Of a stretch of 64,000 nt of DNA, positions 8,131 through 15,892 are shown in pieces; position 1 is the first letter of the stretch, and every line of letters begins with the position of its first letter. This stretch comes from Hymenobacter plasmatis (GTDB lineage Bacteria; Bacteroidota; Bacteroidia; Cytophagales; Hymenobacteraceae). A model generated the notes under the pieces. That model saw only the letters and a program-made list of their open reading frames with translations, was not told where the DNA came from and made no database searches. Where the stretch lies: the NCBI RefSeq assembly GCF_020711255.1, contig NZ_JAJFAW010000011.1, positions 1-64,000 of the forward strand, read 5' to 3'. Position numbers and translations under genes: made by a program.

Positions 8131-8829
8131 TTAGCGGCCAAAGTAGTAGGTGCCGCCAAACAACAAGCGGTCGAAGCCGAAACCGGCGCCGAACGTGCTG
8201 GAGGTACTCTCGTACCCGGCCGGGGTAGTGGTGTTGGGGTAATTGGGGTAGTCGTACTTGTACCGGTTGAAGGCCAGCGAGCCAATGGAAGCGCTGAGGC
8301 CAAACTTCGGCACGGGGAAGAAGATGATGCCGGGCGTCAGCTCCGCGTAGTAGCCTGAGCCTTTGAAATTGATAATCGTGGCATTGCCGCTGTTACTGCC
8401 GTACGCGTAGTCCTTGGCTACCTGGTACCCCGCCCCTAGCGTGCCCAACACGCCGAACTGCTCACTTATCATCTTGTAGTACTGCACGTAGGGCCCCACC
8501 CGCAGAGTAGTGGCGGGGTCTAGTTCGGCCCGCACCGTTGCCGGTGCCGGCGAGTAGGTGGTGTACGGCCGGCGGGCAGCCACGTAGCCCAGGCTAACCC
8601 CCACGGCCAGGTTATCGGCCAGGAAATAGCCCACCGAAGGCGAGAAGGTAAACTGGCTGCTCGTGGTTTCCTGCGAAGAAGCGCTGCCGTTCTGCGTGTT
8701 GCTGCTTTTGCTGGTGTTCCGGCTGTAGCCTACGTTGCCGCCCAGCGAGATGGTACCCGCGGCGATGCTTTGCGCCTGTACAGCGCCGGCGCTTGCAGCC
8801 AGCAGTGCGAGGAGGAGAAACTTCTTCAT
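8131..8829 (-). CDS. Outer-membrane beta-barrel protein (porin-like), unknown function
   Basis: This 232-residue protein has a classical signal peptide (MKKFLLLALLAASAGAVQAQ) and then amphipathic strands: ISLGGNVGYS, FTFSPSVGYFLADNLAVGVSLGY, VGPYVQYYKM and a final LFGGTYYFGR. This is the layout of the OmpA-like or OMP_b-brl families of about eight strands that are common in Bacteroidota. The ATG at 8829 is chosen because it starts the signal peptide directly; the open frame runs 17 codons further upstream without support. There is no enzymatic motif. It shares a bidirectional terminator with the convergent gene at 7485-8006. Confidence 0.8.
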   Translation of the reverse strand: MKKFLLLALLAASAGAVQAQSIAAGTISLGGNVGYSRNTSKSSNTQNGSASSQETTSSQFTFSPSVGYFLADNLAVGVSLGYVAARRPYTTYSPAPATVRAELDPATTLRVGPYVQYYKMISEQFGVLGTLGAGYQVAKDYAYGSNSGNATIINFKGSGYYAELTPGIIFFPVPKFGLSASIGSLAFNRYKYDYPNYPNTTTPAGYESTSSTFGAGFGFDRLLFGGTYYFGR

Positions 8830-9320
8830 TTGAATAAATAGTAGAATGCGTGAAGCCGTAAAGGTATAGGCCACGCGCAAAGCGGAACGCTAAGCAGAAT
8901 CTGCTATGCCTTGCCACACCGCATTATACTATTAAGCAGCAATTTATACAGCGTCCAAAGTAAGCCCGAGGGCCGCGCAGTGAAACCAGTGGCCCATGTA
9001 TTACCCTCACTCAATTGCTGGTGCCCTACGCCGACAGCCCTTATAGGGCAGCTTTTTTTCCTATGCAGAACCACCCGCCCAATCGAGCACCCTGGAGTGG
9101 GGAAGCCGGCCTAGTGTTAATACGGATATGGCTTTGTAAATAACAAGTATAAACACCTAATTAAATCCTATTAGAGGAGATTTAGAAACTTAAAATATTT
9201 AGCCAAGTACAGCTTAGGGCTAATTCCACGAGCACTTAAAGGCAACTGCACTCCCGGTCAAGCATGGAAAAGCTGCAATTGGAAGTACGTGGCACCCCCT
9301 AACCCTAAAGGATAAGTATT
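8830..9320. other. 491-bp intergenic region, partly AT-rich
   Basis: No convincing gene is seen; the longest frame (about 67 codons) lacks recognisable features. Around 9037-9059 there is a small stem followed by seven T. From about 9115 to 9260 the DNA turns clearly AT-rich, unlike its surroundings. A purine-rich stretch (AAAGGATAAG) sits just before the ATG at 9321 and may act as a ribosome site. Confidence 0.6.
9037..9059 (+). terminator. Short hairpin with T-tract in the intergenic region
   Basis: GCCCT-TAT-AGGGC is followed closely by GCTTTTTTT. No annotated + strand gene ends just before it, so it could close a small unrecognised RNA or be fortuitous. Confidence 0.4.
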
Positions 9321-10478
9321 ATGCTAGCAATGGATTTCAGGGGCCCGAAAAGGGTCCGCGCTGTTCAAAAGCCCATGCCCGAAATTTTGCATCCCGAGGA
9401 TGCAATTGTCCGGATACTGCGCACCTGTATTTGCGGGTCTGACCTGCACCTGTACAACGGCAACGTGCCGGATACCCGTGTCGGAATGACGTTTGGGCAT
9501 GAATTTGTTGGCGAAATCGTGGAAATCGGCTCCGAGGTAACCAATGTAAAAGTGGGCGACCGGGTAATGGTGCCGTTCAACATTGCCTGCGGGCGCTGTA
9601 TTTTCTGTAAGCAGGGCATGTTCGGCAACTGCCACGAATCCAACTCCGAGGCCACGGCCGTGGGCGGCTTCTTAGGGTATGCGCACACGGGGGGCGGCCA
9701 CAACGGTGGCCAGGCCGAGTACGCGCGGGTGCCCTACGCCAACTTCGGTCCCACGCTGATTCCGGAAGGCATGAGCCTCGACGATGCCGTGCTGCTCACC
9801 GACATCACCCCGACCGGCTACCAGGCCGCCGAAATGGCCGGCATTCAGCCCGGCGACACGGTGGTAGTGTTTGGCGCGGGCCCGGTGGGCATCATGGCGG
9901 CGCGGTGCTGCTGGCTGTTCGGCGCGGGCCGCGTCATCATCATCGACAAAGAAGACTACCGACTTGAATTCGCCAAGAATTTCGCCAAGTGCGAAGCCTA
10001 CAACTTCGAAAGCGACATGGAAGACCCGGTTATGTTCATTAAGAAACAGACCGATTGGATTGGCGCCGACGCCTGCATCGACGCCGTGGGGGCCGAGGCC
10101 GCCGGCAATGCCATGCAAACCATCACCGGGCGCAAGCTGCTGCTGCAGGCCGGCTCGGCCACGGCACTGCACTGGGCCATCAACTCGGTGCGCAAAGGCG
10201 GCGTGGTATCCATTGTGGGCGTGTACGGCCCCACCGATAACCTGGTGCCCATTGGCAACATGATAAACAAGGGCATTACCATGCGCGGCAACCAGGCCTC
10301 GGTGAAGCGCCACCTGCCCCGCCTGATTGACCACGTCATGAAGGGCATCCTCAAACCCAGCGAGCTGATTACGCACCGAATCCCGCTTGAGGACGTGGCC
10401 GACGGCTACCGCATTTTCTCGGCCAAGCTTGACAATTGCATCAAGCCTGTGCTCATTCCCCCAACCGCCAATAGCTAA
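9321..10478 (+). CDS. Zinc-dependent alcohol dehydrogenase (MDR superfamily)
   Basis: This 385-residue protein has the medium-chain dehydrogenase plan. The catalytic zinc site is CGSDLHLYNG with a following GHE. A structural zinc cluster lies in CGRCIFCKQGMFGNC. The Rossmann nucleotide motif is GAGPVG near 187-192. The long insert and the phrase LTDITPTGYQAAE resemble glutathione-independent formaldehyde dehydrogenase-like MDR enzymes, so oxidation of a small alcohol or aldehyde with NAD(P) is likely; the substrate is not determinable. The ATG at 9321 is used, though a second ATG at 9330 (MDFRGPKRV) fits family starts equally well. The next gene begins 10 nt after the stop, suggesting a two-gene operon. 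Confidence 0.88.
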   Translation: MLAMDFRGPKRVRAVQKPMPEILHPEDAIVRILRTCICGSDLHLYNGNVPDTRVGMTFGHEFVGEIVEIGSEVTNVKVGDRVMVPFNIACGRCIFCKQGMFGNCHESNSEATAVGGFLGYAHTGGGHNGGQAEYARVPYANFGPTLIPEGMSLDDAVLLTDITPTGYQAAEMAGIQPGDTVVVFGAGPVGIMAARCCWLFGAGRVIIIDKEDYRLEFAKNFAKCEAYNFESDMEDPVMFIKKQTDWIGADACIDAVGAEAAGNAMQTITGRKLLLQAGSATALHWAINSVRKGGVVSIVGVYGPTDNLVPIGNMINKGITMRGNQASVKRHLPRLIDHVMKGILKPSELITHRIPLEDVADGYRIFSAKLDNCIKPVLIPPTANS

Positions 10479-10488
10479 GCCGCGCATC

Positions 10489-11025
10489 ATGAAAAAGACA
10501 GCTCAAGACTTTGCCCACATCCCCGGCTGGGGCATCGATGCCGACCCCAAAAACGAACCCACCTATCCGAACCGGCACCGGACCGGCGAAGAACACGACG
10601 GCCGCTCCTGGGTACGGCCCACCCAACAGGTCCTCGACCGCGAGGTGCTACACTCCATCGAGCGGCCCGACTACACGGCCGTGGTTGGCAATTCCGTACC
10701 ACCAAGCGGCCTAAGCGGGATGATTCGCCGGTTCGCGTTTAAGTACAGTGAAAACGAGTACTTGCACTGGCTGCCCCTGCTAATGGCCGACAAGGTGAAT
10801 GTGGTGGAAGGCATTTTGGATGACTTTGCCCATGGCACCGTGCCCAATATTTTTGCCGAAAAGGGCTACAAAGCCCAATGGAAATACGACAAGAAAAGCC
10901 TGATACTGAAAATGGCCACCTTGGCGGCCGTGGTTGGCGGCACCGTGGTGCTGCTGAGCCAGAACAACGGCAAGCGCCGCCCCTCCAGCCAGGCCCGCTA
11001 CAAAAGGAACCCGCAATGGAGCTAA
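10489..11025 (+). CDS. Unknown protein with C-terminal membrane segment, partner of the alcohol dehydrogenase
   Basis: I do not recognise a named family. The 178-residue protein is soluble and proline/charge rich for about 70 residues (IPGWGIDADPKNEPTYP, then RHRTGEEHDGRSWVRP). A helical part follows (FAFKYSENEYLHWLPLLMADKVNVVEGILDDFAHG), then one membrane segment near 141-160 (ATLAAVVGGTVVLLS) and a short basic tail. The ATG at 10489 is the start because it follows the dehydrogenase stop by 10 nt and gives MKKTAQDF. The arrangement suggests it docks or tethers to the membrane a process linked to the dehydrogenase; this is inference from operon structure only. Confidence 0.7.
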   Translation: MKKTAQDFAHIPGWGIDADPKNEPTYPNRHRTGEEHDGRSWVRPTQQVLDREVLHSIERPDYTAVVGNSVPPSGLSGMIRRFAFKYSENEYLHWLPLLMADKVNVVEGILDDFAHGTVPNIFAEKGYKAQWKYDKKSLILKMATLAAVVGGTVVLLSQNNGKRRPSSQARYKRNPQWS

Positions 11026-11085
11026 ACGCGGAGGCCTTTCCGCTGGGGGTGTGTTGCCGGCAGGCAGGCTTCCAGTGAGAACAGC

Positions 11086-11159
11086 CACAAAGAGCGTCAC
11101 CAACAAAAAGCCCGCTGAACGATGGTTCAGCGGGCTTTTTGTTGGTGACGCTCTTTGTG
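11086..11159. terminator. 35-bp perfect palindrome (4-nt loop) between the adh operon and tRNA-Pro
   Basis: Positions 11086-11120 pair perfectly with 11125-11159; the loop is GATG. The inner part is a normal bidirectional terminator (AAAAAGCCCGC stem). The outer part extends the duplex far beyond need, and it touches the discriminator base of tRNA-Pro(CGG). Confidence 0.9.
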
Positions 11160-11233
11160 TCGGGGTGGCAGGATTCGAACCTACGGCCTCGTCGTCCCGA
11201 ACGACGCGCGCTACCGGGCTGCGCTACACCCCG
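11160..11233 (-). tRNA. tRNA-Pro (anticodon CGG)
   Basis: Read on the minus strand, a 7-bp acceptor stem (CGGGGTG with CACCCCG) is followed by a D-arm, an anticodon stem CGTCG/CGACG with loop TTCGGGA, a TTCGAAT T-loop and discriminator A. The loop gives anticodon CGG, reading CCG proline codons. CCA is not encoded. The gene is 103 bp downstream of a second tRNA-Pro on the same strand. Confidence 0.95.
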
Positions 11234-11280
11234 AAAGCAGGCCGATGGGGCGGCCTGTTTCTATTTCCAATTTAGCGGCC

Positions 11281-11315
11281 GAAAAAAGCCTCCGAACCCG
11301 TAAGTTCGGAGGCTT
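11281..11315 (-). terminator. Terminator of tRNA-Pro(GGG)
   Basis: On the minus strand a 12-bp stem (AAGCCTCCGAAC with its complement) is followed by six T. It separates the two tRNA genes into separate transcripts. Confidence 0.8.
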
Positions 11316-11336
11316 CTGAGAGCGGCTGCTCTTCCG

Positions 11337-11410
11337 TCGGAGTGGCAGGATTCGAACCTACGACCTCCAGCACCCCATGCTGGCGCGATACCAGGCTACG
11401 CTACACCCCG
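11337..11410 (-). tRNA. tRNA-Pro (anticodon GGG)
   Basis: On the minus strand the acceptor CGGGGTG pairs with CACTCCG (one G-U pair). The anticodon stem CCAGC/GCTGG holds loop ATGGGGT, giving anticodon GGG for CCC/CCU. The TTCGAAT T-loop and discriminator A are present; CCA is not encoded. Confidence 0.95.
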
Positions 11411-11599
11411 ATTGGTATTGGAGCGACAAAGGTAAGAGCTTTTTGGGGTTTGGTGCAAGCTGAGGGCAAATAAAGTTTGTCAACTTCTCAAAGCCGGCAT
11501 CCTTGGCACGTGCCTTGCTCAACCGTAGGCGCTTACGAGTCCGAGAATTTATTAGCTTTACGCTAGCAATTTTAAACTCGTCAATTCGTATACTGATTT

Positions 11600-12076
11600 A
11601 TGAAACATCTATTACTACTTCTACTCGCTGGCATGCTGCTGCCGGCCGCCGCTTGGGCTCAGGGAACACCGGCGCCTGCTGCTGCCACTCCCGCCGCTGC
11701 CCCCGTCCCCGAATCTGCTCAGGAAGCCATCTTGCCCAGCGGCGTAGTGGCTGCCCCGGCTAAGACCGCTGCTACCGCTCCAGTGGCCAACGCCTCCCGC
11801 ATCGCGCCTGCTCCCGAGACGCCCGCGGCTAATCCCAACGCCATCAAGATAAAGGCCGAATCTGCGGCGGGCCACCTCACCGTGAAGACCGATAACCCCG
11901 GCCCCACCCGCGTGGAAGTTACCGACGTGGGCGGCCGGCCCGTGATTACGCACACCATGATGAACGGCCAGACCGCCGCAGTGCTCAACGTGAGCCAGCT
12001 GCCGGCCGGTGCGTACATCGTGCATTGCACCGCCTACGAAAAAACCGGCACCCGCCGGGTTATGATTGGGCAATAG
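11600..12076 (+). CDS. Small secreted protein with T9SS-type-A-like C-terminal domain
   Basis: This 158-residue protein has a signal peptide (MKHLLLLLLAGMLLPAAAWAQ), then an Ala/Pro-rich linker to about residue 80. The C-terminal ~75 residues read VEVTDVGGRPVITHTMMNGQ, then LNVSQLPAGAYIVHC and a short RRVMIGQ tail. This is the beta-sandwich pattern of the T9SS type A sorting domain, as in the giant protein at the left edge, although the usual YPNP motif is not present. It is probably a small exported or surface protein of unknown role. It is a single gene, followed by a strong terminator. Confidence 0.7.
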   Translation: MKHLLLLLLAGMLLPAAAWAQGTPAPAAATPAAAPVPESAQEAILPSGVVAAPAKTAATAPVANASRIAPAPETPAANPNAIKIKAESAAGHLTVKTDNPGPTRVEVTDVGGRPVITHTMMNGQTAAVLNVSQLPAGAYIVHCTAYEKTGTRRVMIGQ

Positions 12077-12127
12077 GCCCGAAGCCCAACCTGAGTAACC
12101 CGGGTGCCCCTTCCGGGTGGTTTACCC

Positions 12128-12174
12128 CAATAAAAAAGCGCTCCGGCAGCAGTTGCCGGGGCGCTTTTTTATTG
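12128..12174. terminator. Bidirectional terminator, 21-bp stem
   Basis: Positions 12128-12148 pair with 12154-12174 with one U-G pair, including matching A- and T-tracts at the ends. It serves the small secreted protein (+) and the convergent VOC gene (-). Confidence 0.88.
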
Positions 12175-12209
12175 GGCGCGCAAGGACCAACCCTAATTAC
12201 AACCGGGAC

Positions 12210-12602
12210 TTAGCCCAACGGCTCAAGCAGGTCCCACTTATTGCCGTACAGGTCTTCGAATACAGCGACATGGCCGTAGGCTTCGCTGCGGGGCGTTTCG
12301 AGGAAGCGCAGGCCGCGGGCTTGTAGCACGGCGTAGTCGCGCCAGAAATCGTCGGTGTGCAGAAACAGCCAGACGCGGCCTGCTCCCTGCTGGCCCACGC
12401 CGCGCTTTTCCTCTTCGGTTTTGGCTTCGGCCAGCAGCAGCGCACAGCCGGCAGGGCCAGGCGGCGCTACCACTACCCAGCGCTTGCCCCCGCCCATATC
12501 CTGGTCAGCGACTAGGGCAAAGCCCAGCACGGTGGTATAGAAGGCGATGGCCTCGTTGTAGTTGCGCACGAGGAGGGTGACGTGGGCGATGCGCTGGTTC
12601 AT
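12210..12602 (-). CDS. VOC (glyoxalase/bleomycin resistance) family protein
   Basis: This 130-residue protein has the two beta-alpha-beta-beta-beta modules of the vicinal oxygen chelate fold. The N-terminal IAHVTLLVRNYNEAIAFYTTVLGF and C-terminal YGHVAVFEDLYGNKWDLLEP blocks are typical, with His at residue 7 and Glu near the second-module ligand position. Members bind a divalent metal and act as glyoxalases, dioxygenases or resistance proteins; the substrate cannot be inferred. It starts 66 nt after the stop of the ABC exporter gene on the same strand, so the two may be cotranscribed. Confidence 0.85.
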   Translation of the reverse strand: MNQRIAHVTLLVRNYNEAIAFYTTVLGFALVADQDMGGGKRWVVVAPPGPAGCALLLAEAKTEEEKRGVGQQGAGRVWLFLHTDDFWRDYAVLQARGLRFLETPRSEAYGHVAVFEDLYGNKWDLLEPLG

Positions 12603-12668
12603 GGGATTGGGGCGCGGACACGGGCGTCCGCCAAGGACTGTTCTATTTGCGGACTCTTGGAGCCGGCG

Positions 12669-14453
12669 CTATGCTTCCTCCGTTTGCAGCTGGCGTTCGT
12701 AAAGTGCCCGGTACAAGCCGTTGGCATCGGCCATCAGGGCCTCGTGGGTGCCGTGCTGCACAATCACGCCGTCGTCGAGCACCAGAATTTCATCGGCCAG
12801 CTTCACCGAGCTCACGCGGTGCGAGATAATGAGGCTGGTGCGCTGGGCCATGATGCGCTGCAGGCTGCCTAGGATGGCATTCTCGGTCTTGGTGTCCACG
12901 GCCGAGAGCGAGTCGTCCAGAATCAGAATTTTGGGCTCTTTCACCAGAGCGCGGGCCATGCTCACGCGCTGCTTCTGGCCGCCGGAGAGCGTGATGCCCC
13001 GCTCCCCTACTTTGGTGTCGAAGCCCTCCGGGAACGCCAGGATGTTCTCATACACGTCGGCATCCTTGGCCGCTTGCAGCATGCGCGCTTCGTTGGGCTG
13101 GTCGAGCCCGAAGTTGATGTTGTTGCGGATGGAATCGGAAAACAGGAATACATCCTGCGGCACGTAGCCAATCTGGCCGCGCAGTGCCTGGAGGGAATAG
13201 TCCCGCACGTCGGTGCCATCGACGCTGATGCCGCCGGCCGATACATCGTACAAGCGGCAAAGCAGCGCGGCTACCGTGCTTTTGCCCGAGCCGGTGTTGC
13301 CGATAACGGCCAGCGTCTGGCCCGGCCGTACGCGGAAGCTCACGTCTTTGAGGGCCTGAATGCCGGTATCGGGGTAGGTGAAGGAAACGTGGTCAAACAC
13401 GATGTCGCCTACCAGTTCGCGCTGCACGTTCTGACGCGAAACGATGTCGGTTTTCTGGTCCAGAAACTCGTTGATGCGCGCCTGCGAGGCCTCGGCCCGC
13501 TGCACCAACGACGACGTCCAGCCCAACGCCGTGACCGGCCAGGTCAGCAGGTTTACGTAAATCAGGAACTCGGCAATGGTGCCCGTGGTGATGGTGCCCC
13601 GGATAACCTCCTGGCCGCCCACCCACACCGTAATGAGTGTGCTCAGCCCAATGAGGAACAGGATGAGCGGGAAGAACAGCGAGTTGACGAAGTTCAGACT
13701 CAGCGACTTTTCCTTGTACTCGTTGCTGGCCGCGGCAAACTGCGCGTGCGAATCGGCTTCCCGCACAAAGGACTTGAGCACCCGAATGCCCGAAAAGGCC
13801 TCCTGCACAAAGGTGGTCATGCCGGACAGGGCTTTCTGAATCTCGTCGGACTTCCGCTCAATTAAGTTGTTGACGTAGAAAATGCTGACCGACAGCACCG
13901 GCAGCGGCAGCAGGGTATACAGCGTCAGCTTCACGTTCACCATGAGCATGAGCGGCACGATGAGCAGGAACAGCAGCACCAGCTGCAGAAAATACATGAT
14001 GGCCGGCCCGAGGTACATGCGCACACGGCTCACGTCCTCCGAAATGCGCGACATCAAGTCGCCGGTGCTGTGGCGGCGGTAGAAGCTGAGCGGCAACGAC
14101 TGGTAGTGCTGGTAAATCTGGTTCTTCTGGTCGTTTTCGATGTGCCGCGACATTACGATGAGCGTCTGGCGCATGAAGAAAAGAAAGATGCCGCGCAGCA
14201 GCGCCAGGACGATAATGAGCACGCCATAGAACAGCACGTTGCGCCCAAACAGCTGGTACACGCTGCTCTGGGCCCGGGTGCCGGCGTAGAGGTGGTAAAG
14301 GTCGATGCCTTCGTTCACCAAATCGAAGGCGTAGCGCACCAGTTGAGCCGGAAAAATGGCCAGCAAGGTGCTCAGCGCCACGAAAAGCACCCCGGCAAGG
14401 AAGTGCCATTTGTAGCGAAAGATGAAGGGGTTAACGGCGGAAAGTGCGCGCAC
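12669..14453 (-). CDS. ABC exporter half (permease-ATPase), MdlA/YheI-like with degenerate catalytic site
   Basis: This 594-residue protein starts with GTG (MRALSAVNPFIFRYKW), as no upstream ATG fits. Six membrane helices precede an ATPase domain with Walker A GNTGSGKST (385-393) and an intact signature LSGGQKQR (489-496). Walker B is ILILDDS, where Asp514 replaces the catalytic Glu. In heterodimeric exporters such as TM287/288 and BmrC/D one subunit carries this Asp, while its partner carries an altered signature and an intact Glu. The gene at 4863-6638 has precisely that complement, so the two probably form one heterodimer although they are about 6 kb apart on opposite strands. The substrate is unknown. 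Confidence 0.9.
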   Translation of the reverse strand: MRALSAVNPFIFRYKWHFLAGVLFVALSTLLAIFPAQLVRYAFDLVNEGIDLYHLYAGTRAQSSVYQLFGRNVLFYGVLIIVLALLRGIFLFFMRQTLIVMSRHIENDQKNQIYQHYQSLPLSFYRRHSTGDLMSRISEDVSRVRMYLGPAIMYFLQLVLLFLLIVPLMLMVNVKLTLYTLLPLPVLSVSIFYVNNLIERKSDEIQKALSGMTTFVQEAFSGIRVLKSFVREADSHAQFAAASNEYKEKSLSLNFVNSLFFPLILFLIGLSTLITVWVGGQEVIRGTITTGTIAEFLIYVNLLTWPVTALGWTSSLVQRAEASQARINEFLDQKTDIVSRQNVQRELVGDIVFDHVSFTYPDTGIQALKDVSFRVRPGQTLAVIGNTGSGKSTVAALLCRLYDVSAGGISVDGTDVRDYSLQALRGQIGYVPQDVFLFSDSIRNNINFGLDQPNEARMLQAAKDADVYENILAFPEGFDTKVGERGITLSGGQKQRVSMARALVKEPKILILDDSLSAVDTKTENAILGSLQRIMAQRTSLIISHRVSSVKLADEILVLDDGVIVQHGTHEALMADANGLYRALYERQLQTEEA

Positions 14454-14492
14454 AGGCTGGGTGGGAAAGAGACCGGTATGGGAAAATAGGGG

Positions 14493-14500
14493 TACTTTTG
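14493..14500 (+). promoter_or_regulatory. -7 box (TACTTTTG) facing leucine dehydrogenase
   Basis: It matches TAnnTTTG but lies 200 nt before the next + start. An inverted-repeat element sits between, perhaps inserted into the original leader. Confidence 0.45.
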
Positions 14501-14518
14501 CGGCCTGAAAGAGAAGTC

Positions 14519-14616
14519 AGAACGTCATGCCGCGCGCCGAAAAGTACCTTATCGGCTTCGTTGAGCTAATTCAATTGCTTACGCAGTAGAGATGCTTCGC
14601 GGCGCGCGGCATGACG
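14519..14616. repeat. Dispersed palindromic element (AGAACGTCATGC type)
   Basis: Arms at 14523-14539 and 14600-14616 pair perfectly over 17 bp. The central 60 nt contain the phrases GAGCTAATTCAATTG and GTAGAGATGCTTCG. The arrangement resembles the mobile palindromic units that I associate with intergenic regions of Hymenobacter; copy number in the genome is not known to me. There is no coding capacity. Confidence 0.75.
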
Positions 14617-14700
14617 GGCCGGCTTCTCCGTATAAGAACCTAACAAAGTTACGCCACACTCTTCCCAACCCTAAATTCCCACCACTTTCAATTACCCCAC

Positions 14701-15792
14701 ATGATTGAAGCCCAAACCCTGGCTCCCGAAGCCATTTTCGGTCAAATTGCCGAACACCAGCACGAGCAGGTCGTGTTTTGCCACGACCACGAGACGGGCC
14801 TGAAGGCCATTATCGGCATCCACAATACCGTGCTGGGACCGGCCCTGGGCGGCACCCGCATGTGGCACTACGCCAGCGACATGGAAGCGCTGAACGACGT
14901 GCTCCGCCTCTCGCGCGGCATGACCTACAAAGCGGCCATCTCGGGCCTGAACCTGGGCGGCGGCAAGGCCGTCATCATTGGCGACGCCAAAACCCTGAAG
15001 ACCGAAGCCCTGCTGCGCAAGTTTGGCCGCTTCGTAAAGAACCTGAACGGCAAGTACATCACGGCCGAGGACGTGAACATGACCACCAAGGACATGGAGT
15101 ACATCCGTATGGAAACCAAGCACGTAGCGGGCCTACCCGAGAGCATGGGCGGCTCCGGCGACCCCTCGCCGGTGACGGCCTTCGGCACCTACATGGGCAT
15201 GAAAGCCGCCGCCAAAAAGGCGTTCGGTTCGGATAGCCTCAAAGACAAGCGCATTGGCGTGCAGGGCGTGGGCCACGTGGGCACCTACCTGCTCGAGTAC
15301 CTGCAGAAAGAAGGTGCCAAGCTCATCGTGACCGACTACTACGAGGACCGGGCCCTGGAAGCCGCCGCCCGCTTCGGCGCGACGGCTGTGGGCCTGGATG
15401 AGATTTATGACCAGCAAATGGACATCTACTCGCCGTGCGCGCTGGGAGCTACCCTGAACGACGACACCATTCCGCGACTGAAGGCCCGCGTAGTGGCCGG
15501 CTGCGCCAACAACCAGCTCAAGGTGGAAAACCAGCACGGGCCTGAGCTGGTCCGCCGCGGCATCGTTTACGCCCCCGACTTCCTCATCAACGCGGGCGGC
15601 CTTATCAATGTATATTCCGAGGTGGTGGGCACCAGCCGCCAGGGCGCCCTCACCCAAACCGAAAAAATTTACGACTACACCCTCCAGGTTTTGGCGAAAG
15701 CCGAAGAAGAAGGCACGCACCCCCAAGCCGCCGCTATCAAGCAGGCCAAGGAGCGCATCGCCAGCGTGGGCAAGGTGAAGTCAACCTATTAA
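14701..15792 (+). CDS. Leucine (branched-chain amino acid) dehydrogenase
   Basis: This 363-residue protein of the Glu/Leu/Phe/Val dehydrogenase family oxidatively deaminates an amino acid to its 2-oxo acid with NAD. The glycine-rich substrate motif GLNLGGGKAV carries the catalytic Lys at about 89. Lys77 in MTYKAA and the early GTRMW block match leucine dehydrogenases. The NAD motif GVQGVGHVG is at 186-194. Length and motifs favour LeuDH/ValDH over hexameric GDH. The ATG at 14701 gives a normal N-terminus. It may supply branched-chain oxo acids for iso-fatty acids, which are abundant in this group; that link is inference. Confidence 0.9.
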   Translation: MIEAQTLAPEAIFGQIAEHQHEQVVFCHDHETGLKAIIGIHNTVLGPALGGTRMWHYASDMEALNDVLRLSRGMTYKAAISGLNLGGGKAVIIGDAKTLKTEALLRKFGRFVKNLNGKYITAEDVNMTTKDMEYIRMETKHVAGLPESMGGSGDPSPVTAFGTYMGMKAAAKKAFGSDSLKDKRIGVQGVGHVGTYLLEYLQKEGAKLIVTDYYEDRALEAAARFGATAVGLDEIYDQQMDIYSPCALGATLNDDTIPRLKARVVAGCANNQLKVENQHGPELVRRGIVYAPDFLINAGGLINVYSEVVGTSRQGALTQTEKIYDYTLQVLAKAEEEGTHPQAAAIKQAKERIASVGKVKSTY

Positions 15793-15801
15793 TTTCTTTT
15801 G

Positions 15802-15883
15802 AGGAGCTGGGAGCTAGAAGTCAGGAGTTAGAATATTGGTTCTGCTCTTCTTCTAGCTCCTAGCTTCTAACCCCTAGCTTCTC
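15802..15883. repeat. Purine/pyrimidine-arm inverted repeat
   Basis: The left arm is built from GAGCT, TAGAAG and GGAGTTAG words; the right arm holds their imperfect complement. It is a large irregular hairpin between the leucine dehydrogenase and nusB, similar in style to elements near 25296, 26088 and 49738. Confidence 0.6.
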
Positions 15884-15892
15884 CAGACCACT

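Noticed and set aside
8911..9114. Possible small protein in the intergenic region
   Set aside because: No signal, membrane or domain feature, no promoter box at a plausible distance, and a hairpin with T-tract lies inside the frame.
14519..14616. Insertion sequence remnant
   Set aside because: No transposase fragment or target duplication is visible; it is a short palindromic unit.
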